A DNA stretch of 64,000 nt from Mytilus edulis (Eukaryota; Mollusca; Bivalvia; Mytilida; Mytilidae). The stretch lies in NCBI RefSeq assembly GCF_963676685.1, contig NC_092345.1, positions 52,290,495 through 52,354,494 of the forward strand, written 5' to 3'. The position numbers were made by a program, and so were the translations under genes. Within the stretch, counting starts at the first letter, position 1; every line of letters begins with the position of its first letter. The notes under the pieces are model-generated. The model did not search any database and was not told where the DNA came from. It worked only from the letters and a program-made list of their open reading frames with translations. Below are positions 56,538 to 64,000 of this stretch, one piece after another.

Positions 56538-56988
56538 ACTGTTTTTATCTAAAAAAATAAAAGCTAGCACCAACAAAAGAGGAATGGACGGTTTATTTTA
56601 TTGAACTTACACAATTCAACCTAACAACAAATAAGACAACAGTCGTTAGTAGTATAACGATAAATAAATGTATTTAGGATAATATGGTTGAAAAAAACCT
56701 TTTTGTACAAAATCGAAAAGCGGTACACAACGAGGCCTTCTAAACTGAATTAACGGCATATATTTAATAATGTTTGATAAGTAAGACATTTTGTATATTT
56801 GTAAGCCTGTAAAGCTTTGTTATCAACAAAATATCGTCACTTGATATTATTTAAACAGTGATTAATTTCCTCTTACATTTTGTAAAATTATAATATATTG
56901 CAAGACGCCGTACAGACAAAAGTTGTTATTTTGCAATTCGCCGTACAACAAACAAACAATGTTTTTGTCCATATTAATTAAAAAAAAA

Positions 56989-57353
56989 CATGTTTTTGAC
57001 AACAAATTTCAGTAAATATGATGCCACACTATAATAATCTAAAAACGTGTCTAGAAAAATAATGAAAAACAGTTCAATATCTTGAGAATGGGACGACAGA
57101 GGACGATCGACCTCGAAATTTTCCGGTACTAAGTGGCAAGTTTTGGAGTATTACACAAAATCTTGTATCAACTTTGTACTTATCTGCCTAATAATTTAAA
57201 GAATTGTATATCAGAAAATCATTTCTTAAGTGGCACCCTCATCAAATGAGTGGAAATGCTTTAAATTGAATGAATTCTTAACTTGTTTACTTTTTTTTTC
57301 TATTTCTCTCCGCCTCGTTAGTACCCAATTTCCGGTGGCGATGATACACAGTG
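56989..57353 (-). repeat. right terminal inverted repeat
   Basis: Inverted copy of 51521-51885. Just inside are GTACGGCGAATTGC and GTACGGCGTCTTGC (read inverted), the diverged counterparts of the left subterminal motifs. Confidence 0.9.
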
Positions 57354-57374
57354 GTCTTAATAATTTTTAGCACA

Positions 57375-57580
57375 ACGCGTGCCACAAGTGGAGTAGGATC
57401 CTTACCGTTCCGGGTCACATGAAATCACCCCTATTTTTTGATGGGGTCGTGTTGCTCAATCTTTAGTTTTGCGTACTATTGTGTGTTTGTTTACTTCTTT
57501 CTTTTATAGCCTTGGCATTGTCAGTTTATTTCCGACTTATGAGTTTGAATATCCCTTTGATAGTTTTTCCTCATTTTTCT
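57375..57580 (+). repeat. dispersed repeat family R4, diverged copy
   Basis: Shares with 37560-37850 the order CA(C/T)(A/C)TGAAATCACCCC, a GGCTCG or GGGTCG..GTGCT block, TTGTCAGTTTATTTCCGACT and TGAGTTTGAATATCCC. Confidence 0.55.
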
Positions 57581-57591
57581 ACGAACAGTGA

Positions 57592-57813
57592 TTGGTTAAA
57601 AGCAATTTCTGTGCAAACAACCACGTGATTTTACTGGCTATGTGTTTCTATATCACTGCCTTACTTTTAGATGTCATTTCTGGAATAAGCGAGGATTTTT
57701 TAACATACAAGAAGGGCTCATCTGTAAAAGAAGGAAAAAAGAAACCTTTACAGGAACTTGTTTATGCAGAATTCATGCGAAGACTTTGTTATATGATTGC
57801 TCAGTATGTATAA
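57592..57813 (+). CDS. possible exon or ORF fragment, unknown
   Basis: 73 codons with a hydrophobic N-terminal stretch (VILLAMCFYITALLLDV) followed by a Lys-rich and helical part (KKPLQELVYAEFMRRLC). A donor-like GTATAATG occurs at the end. The composition is more protein-like than surrounding frames, but there is no family, promoter or neighbouring exon to support it. Confidence 0.2.
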   Translation: MVKSNFCANNHVILLAMCFYITALLLDVISGISEDFLTYKKGSSVKEGKKKPLQELVYAEFMRRLCYMIAQYV

Positions 57814-60800
57814 TGTAAAAAGTACTAAAAATAGAAGTATCATGTCTTCCCTTTCGATAAAGGCAGATACTAAGTAGTATTGCCACTGGTTCTCATTCTT
57901 TATATTATCATGAAGTTCATTACTTTGTATTATTGACCTTTGAACTCAGATTATTTTTACAGACTTCAATGTCCTGACTATAACCTTTTAAAATTCTTTG
58001 AGATAGGATTGAGATATTTCGTACTTGGTTGGGATACCTCTCTTCCCCTGACTGTTGACTTTGGGGTTCATGACCACTCCTTCATATAAAAATTTGTTTT
58101 AATCATAATATTTCGTTTCTGAAGCACATGCAACAGACCTGGATACATTAATAAATATATCAAAAATTATTCAGAAACGTTAAGAATCTAAATAATTCAT
58201 TTTTGTTATAGCTTGCAAATAGATATAGGTTTTGATCAATGTTAAAGGCCATTCAATAGCTTAAAGTGTCTATGTCATTTAATCTCTGTTGTAAAGTTGT
58301 CTCATTTGAAATCATACCAACTCTTCTATTCTTTAATATTATATGTATATGGTAATTCAAAGATTTCAAATTAACCTAACTTTAAAATAAGGAGATATGG
58401 TATGATCGTAAGTTCAAATGAAGTGAATGTAAGCAGTTACATGCAGACGAACGGCCTTCAACGATGAGAAAACCCATACCTTAAAGTCTGTTGTAAAATG
58501 CCTTGTACTTGGGACACTGAGGCCCACATAGTATATGATGGAGTCAAATGTGTTTGATGGCACCAACTATTCCCTTAACCTGGACAGTTGTGAAACAGTA
58601 CAACATAAGAACACACTATAAAAACAGTTGAAAATGGCTAAATTCATTATAATAAATAGATATAGCAGTTTTTTTTATTAAGGATGTATTCTTCTGACTT
58701 TTCAGTCTCGTTCAGTCTCGTTCAGTCTCGTTGAAATCTCCTTCTTGAATTATTTCCAAAACATGTGATACAAGTGGAAAATATCAATGAATTTTAAAAA
58801 TATTATAATCAAACATATCTCTGTGAAAAAATTGTGTCATTACAATGAATGGTTTTTGAGTAATCCAGTTTTCAAATTTTACGACCAATCAAGTCAGTAT
58901 TTTTAGCCAAAATTTTGAGAAAATGGGTTAGGGATACAAAAAATGATTTTACAAGAATCATGTACATCCCATACCATTTTGGTCTTTTCAAATTTCTTAG
59001 ATATGTATTTTTTCAATTATCTATAACAAAAAAGTTGAAATAATATACATTTTGTTCTTAAAACTGAGAAAAATCACAAAAATACAAAATTGACAGCATG
59101 GTAAATTTTACACAAAAAAGCGTCAAAATATGATAAAACTTTCTTATATTAATACCTACCTATAGTTTTTTTAAGTAAATTTTATTCAGATTGGTCCACT
59201 TCATCTTTATAGAAAGTTGAAAAAAAGTTTAATTTTGGAACTGGGATTTTTTTCACGATAATAGCCCAAAAATAGGTAAAAATCGATGAAAAATGGGAAA
59301 ATCATCAAAATTGGGCATTTTCAAAGGGCTGTAACAAAAAAAGAAGTGCACCACCATATGTTTTTTTCTTCACCAATTATTTTGTTACAGTCTTATAAAC
59401 CCAAAAATCTGGTTAAGAAAAAAAGTTTAATTCTAGAAATTTTTGGCTCCTCAGAGGTGTACATCCTTAAACGTCTAACAAACAACCGAGACCGGGCATG
59501 GCATTGTATTTATACATCCTTAAAACAAACGAAATCGAAAAGTACCGATCCGATGTACTCACAGTTACTGATACCTTGTGTAAAGAATACATGAAACAAA
59601 TTACGAACAAAAATATGTATCTAAATTAAAGATTAAATATCCATCTGGACAAATCCACCTTTAAATTTAATGTATTAAAACAGTCAGAAAAAATCATGAC
59701 CTTGCATAATGCCAAAATATGGATATCAACAGATTGTAGTAGTACTATTATGAATATGCATCTGTGTATATATATATAAATTACTATTTGGTATGTTTTT
59801 CTTTTTATAATTTACTGATCAAAACCTCTATGTTTATACCATTAACAAGATATTAAGTTTGAAAGATATAGTTACAGTGTTAATCTTTTAGTTTAAGTTT
59901 ATTTAAAAGATTGATAGTTTACACTGACCGTATCTAATTATCATTCAAAAACGCTTTCAAATTTATTTTCGAAGGTGAACGTTAAGGAGCACGATGCATG
60001 CCACCCTATATCAAAGTGTTCAAAATATATCAATTGAGGGGCCAGCAACCCAACAACCAGTTGTTCAATTCAAAACGGAGTTTTTATTTGCAGAATATTG
60101 CAGTTTAAGAGCTTAAATGTCCTGAATTGTTTTATAACCGATAAGAAAATACATAAAAGTTAACGAAAACTTTAAATTACTATCGTCAAGTGTTGTTGAC
60201 TTCAATTGTTACCACGGAAACACATATTATCCATAGCAACATTCCCTCAAAAACTGCATAAATAGCAATTTATTTAAAAAAAAAATACATAAATAGAGGG
60301 TGTTTATTTTCAAATTGGAATATGACTTCATTCTTTGTTTCACTCTCAGTTTTGTCTGGGGTTTTTTCTTCAGATTGTTCAATAAATGTAATATATAATG
60401 AAACATTGGGGTTGGGGGGTTTGGAAAAAGGGGGGAGGGGGTATGCTGATTTTTTTAAATGTTGCATGCTTGTAAAGATAATTGCGTTTGGTCGGACTTT
60501 GTTCCGAGTTCATCATCTTATAATCAATTTTTGAACGTTAACAGATGATGAATTTCATGGGATTGCTATAGCCGGGCCAACCTGGACTATGGTAAGGCAA
60601 GGTAGATATGGCTCTAATAATTGTAAGAACATTCTTAATTTCTTATGGCACACACCCGTCTGAGATGTTATTCCACCAGCATAAATCACAAAATTGACCT
60701 GTAACATAATATTAAGCTGTACAAACCAATAATAGAATCATTTTGTCAAAGCATTTCTAAATAGAAACTGGTGTGATGGACGGACGGATAGACGGACGGG

Positions 60801-60909
60801 CAAATTGAACACATTTTAAGTTGTTGGTGACTTAAAAATAATAATAGTCAGTTGGTGATCGCTAATATCAGAAGTCCAGTATAATGGAATCCTCTTAATA
60901 TATACATGT
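57814..60909. other. No gene seen; repeat fragments
   Basis: Holds partial R1 pieces (58236-58330 +, 58395-58490 minus) and three direct copies of TTCAGTCTCG near 58703-58732. Otherwise AT-rich without coding signal; the 102-codon frame at 59286-59594 is Lys-rich low complexity. Confidence 0.5.
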
Positions 60910-61170
60910 CAGGAACCTGTAATTCAGTGGTTGTCGTTTGTTTATGAGTTACATATTTGTTTTTCGTTCATTTTTTTTTACATAAATAAGGCCGTTAGTT
61001 TTCTCGTTTGAATTGTTTTACATTGTCTTATAGGGGCCTTTTATAGCTCACTATGCGGTATGGGCTTTGCTCATTGTTGAAGGCCGTACGGTGACCTATA
61101 GTTGTTAATGTCTATGTCAATTTGGTCTTTTGTGGATAGTTGTCTCATTGGCAATCATACCACATCTTCT
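60910..61170 (+). repeat. dispersed repeat family R1, good copy
   Basis: Complete copy from CAGGAACCTGTAATTCAGTG to GGCAATCATACCACATCTTC, with TTGAAGGCCGTACGGTGACC. It is preceded by AT-rich unique sequence and shows no TIR. Confidence 0.8.
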
Positions 61171-64000
61171 TTTTTATATGTAGCTATTAACATATCATTA
61201 ATAACTCCTTTGTTGTACTACTATCCCGCAATTGGAATTCAGGATCTCCGCTATAGACAAATAGAATACATCTGCTAAGTTGGAATTGTGCTAATTCTGG
61301 TAAAATAATCATGTTATTACCGGCAATATTATCAAATCAAAATTATTAAGCAAAATTATCGTATCAATTATGAATCATTCCTTACTAAGCGTCGTTCTAC
61401 AAATATCTCATAAGTTCAAGCTCTATCTCAATTACAATGCCTAGGCAAACATGAATACAAACCAAGCAAGCAAGTCTTAAGTATGTGCTGTATATTTAGA
61501 CCGAAATCGTAAACTGCTTTTCCTGTAGCAATCAGTTGATTTTCGGGGTGGGGGGATTGAGTACTTGAAAAGGCACATTAGTTTATATAACGGATTTTTT
61601 TTTTTTTTGGAAAAAGAACTATATTAATGTGATTAATGTGTTATTGAAGAAAATGAGTATAGTCTAATTTACAAAATTGCCTAGGGGCAGGAAGGAGGAC
61701 CCAAACCCTCCTAGCAGGTTCGGATCACTACATGAAAAAAGGAATAAAATTACAAGTTATTTACAAGTTATTTTGCCTGGAAAAAATTACAGGTTATTTT
61801 GCATGGAAAAACATTACAAGTTACTTTGGTTCAATGTAAAAAATAATTAATGCACCCCCCCCCCCCCCCCCATCAGAAAATCACATGATTGCTACTTTAG
61901 CTGTCCAAGATATATGACTGTGTATACAATGATGGCGTGTCATAGGAAAGGATATATTTAATCTTGCATATAGATCTGGGTCTGTTCAAATTATCACAGA
62001 ATATTGAATTGACAATATATAAAAGAAGATGTGATATGATTGCCAATAAGGCAACTCTTCACAAGAGACCAAAATGACACAGAAATTAACAACTAATGAA
62101 TCGCTCTACAGTGAAAATGACATTTTGATATCATTATTCAACAGTTAACATGAATCGCATCACAAAAACAGCAAAGTGGAATTTGATTCAATATCAACAA
62201 GCTGAACAACAAACCCTGTTTTAAGTTATACTACATTATTAATCATGTTTAAAGGTACATTTTTCTACAAATGAAACTTGACTGGTACTTTTAAAACTCT
62301 TGTATGCTCTGTTCGTTAACTCTACTTAATATTTATCTATCTGTGTATGAATTTTACACCTTGATGTCTGTAGGGTCCGCATCAAATACATTTATCATGA
62401 ATTCATAAAAACAGTACATATTGTATATTATTTCTTTTATTCAAAAATCTTGAAATTGTCATCTGTTAATTACCCTTCTACATACGAAATTCATCACGGA
62501 TACAGTGAAAATGGCATTTCAAGATTCGCACATTACACACTGATTACAAAGATTTTTATTGATTCGTAATAATAATTGATAAACTTGAACGTTATGTCGG
62601 CTTGATCTTTCATATTTTAAACTCACGATATCCTTGGCAGAGTCAAGCATTGACATACTGAGAACAGAGTCTATGTGAAACAGAAGCAACGCTTTGTATT
62701 GATTTGTATAATTATATCGAAAGCTAGTTTAAAAGAGCAGTGACTTTTAAAATTATATTGTAGAAAACCTATGAAAAGTAACATGACTTGTTTAATCTAC
62801 GCTTTGACAATTACACCCACTGAATTTGGTTGAGCAGGCTTTTTTCTTCTTAGAAAGTAAATATATAGTGTAACTTCGTTCAATAACAAGCGTTATCAAA
62901 CAAATTTTCTAGACTCTTAACCAAACCATGTCAATCGCTTAACCAAACCATAGCAATTCCGAATATTGCTTATTCTACATTAATTTCGTGAAAAAATAAT
63001 TCCAATGTAGATCGTTTGACCTCCAATACAGATTCAAACATCTTATTTGCTTTTCATCTGCTTGTGTGAATAGAACTGAGGCAATAGTTAAATAAAGTAA
63101 CATAAATTAACCATGTCAAACTTATCCAAACTATGACAAATCACTGTACTAAAGCTCCTTGATACGACGACCTTACTACCCGTGATGCTTAAACCAAATG
63201 TTTCTATTATCGGTTTGTAAGCTTATATTTAAGTAAGATTTCAAGTTGGGTCTCTTGCTATTTGAAATTTGTGAGAGTTATTGCGCTAGGACAATTAGAA
63301 TTTTGCCAAAATTTCTTAATTTTTTCCCATTTGTAAAGGACATTACATGTATATTGTCGGAGCAATACTTTCAAATTTAATACGGACCTTAACAAAAGTT
63401 AGAATGTGCTATTGCAATCCCCATGAAGTCCATCATCTGTTAGTAACATTTCATGAATAATTATAGATTACCAGATTGAAACCAAATGTTGTAGGAAAAA
63501 GTAAAATAACAAATATACAGAACACTGAGGATAATTCTAAAACAGAAAGTCTCTATGCAAATGACAAAATCAAAAGATCAAACACATCAAACGAATGGAT
63601 AAAAACTGTCATATATTACTAGCTGACTTTGTACAGGCATTTTCTTATGTAGAAAATGGTATATTAAACCTGGTCTCATAGCTAAACCTCTCAATTTTTC
63701 TTATAAGGATCTATGAAATGTTCAAACAAAAACTACCCAACCTCCACTCCTTCCCCACAGTGTATATATTCAAATTTGTTGAGTCTTCTCATTGAGCAAA
63801 GACAGGACTGAGAGTTAAACAGATTAAAGCATGCAATTATATACCCATTAGAAAATTGAAAACTATTAACATAATTATAATTATTCTTTTAACACAAAAT
63901 AATATTATATATCTTATGATTGAATGTTGTTATGGGCGATATTTGTTACCATGACAACTGTTGTCATAATACTTAACCGTTGTAGTTTAGATTTTAGAGT
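61171..64000. other. No gene seen; simple repeats and repeat fragments
   Basis: Contains a poly-C run near 61855-61871, a small triplicated ACAAGTTA motif (61755-61822), an inverted R1 fragment (about 62020-62095) and an inverted R2 copy (63555-63700). No open frame accepted. Confidence 0.5.

Larger units (their letters stand above)
51521..57353. mobile_element. 5.8-kb transposon with 365-bp TIRs, CACTGTG ends, 5-bp TSD
   Basis: The left arm 51521-51885 and right arm 56989-57353 are inverted copies with about eight differences. Both arms begin CACTGTGTATCATCGCCACC and are flanked by a perfect GTCTT direct repeat (51516-51520, 57354-57358). A CACWRTG-type terminus with a 5-bp duplication is characteristic of Transib and RAG-like transposons; the long arms are unusual for Transib. 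The interior holds a Helitron (52276-53852), R1 repeats and AT-rich DNA, but no RAG1/transposase-like ORF. Open frames at 53788-54087 (minus), 55015-55233 and 55736-56184 were read and not recognised. Confidence 0.75.

Noticed and set aside
59286..59594. 102-codon Lys-rich frame
   Set aside because: AT-driven composition, no domain or splice context.

Overview
This is animal nuclear DNA, very probably from a marine mussel or a close bivalve relative. It is AT-rich, genes are split by GT/AG introns, and it is crowded with dispersed repeats that resemble ones I associate with mytilid genomes; the species call is recognition, not proof. No rRNA or intact tRNA gene was seen.

Layout. (1) 1-14,390: intergenic DNA dominated by mobile elements: two tRNA-derived SINE-like copies, a 72-bp tandem repeat, three candidate DNA transposons with terminal inverted repeats (two of them nested), and a Helitron inside one of them. 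(2) 14,398-15,487: remains of a spliced gene with a HExxH zinc-protease motif. (3) about 16,540-29,750: a degraded Polinton/Maverick (adintovirus-like) element with every gene on the + strand: zinc-finger protein-primed DNA polymerase B, small accessory ORFs, a tandem PC4-like protein, a TATA-binding-protein-like protein, chromodomain integrase, penton-like minor capsid protein, a small basic protein, major capsid protein, adenain-like protease, a small membrane protein, packaging ATPase and a small 3' ORF. The polymerase, PC4 protein, integrase, small basic protein and major capsid gene carry frameshifts and/or stops; protease, ATPase, TBP-like and several small ORFs are open. (4) 30,065-51,395: a host gene on the + strand coding for a secreted mucin-like protein. 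A signal-peptide exon, two cysteine-bearing exons, a possible 15-nt micro-exon and a giant Thr/Ser/Pro repeat exon join in matching splice phases, and the gene ends in a His/Arg/Tyr-rich cationic tail and a poly(A) signal. The repeat exon is split by a 2.5-kb insertion and contains a 1,568-bp higher-order repeat. (5) 51,521-57,353: a 5.8-kb element with about 365-bp inverted repeats, CACTGTG termini and a perfect 5-bp target duplication, features shared with Transib/RAG-like transposons; a Helitron is nested inside. (6) 57,354-64,000: repeat-rich DNA without a gene I can support.

Most interesting: the Polinton encodes what looks like its own basal transcription kit (TBP-like plus PC4-like), and several of its start sites share a CCAAT/TATA layout, one with six CCAAT boxes in tandem. 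If confirmed, this would be a virus-like element that brings its own promoter-recognition factor together with matching promoters.
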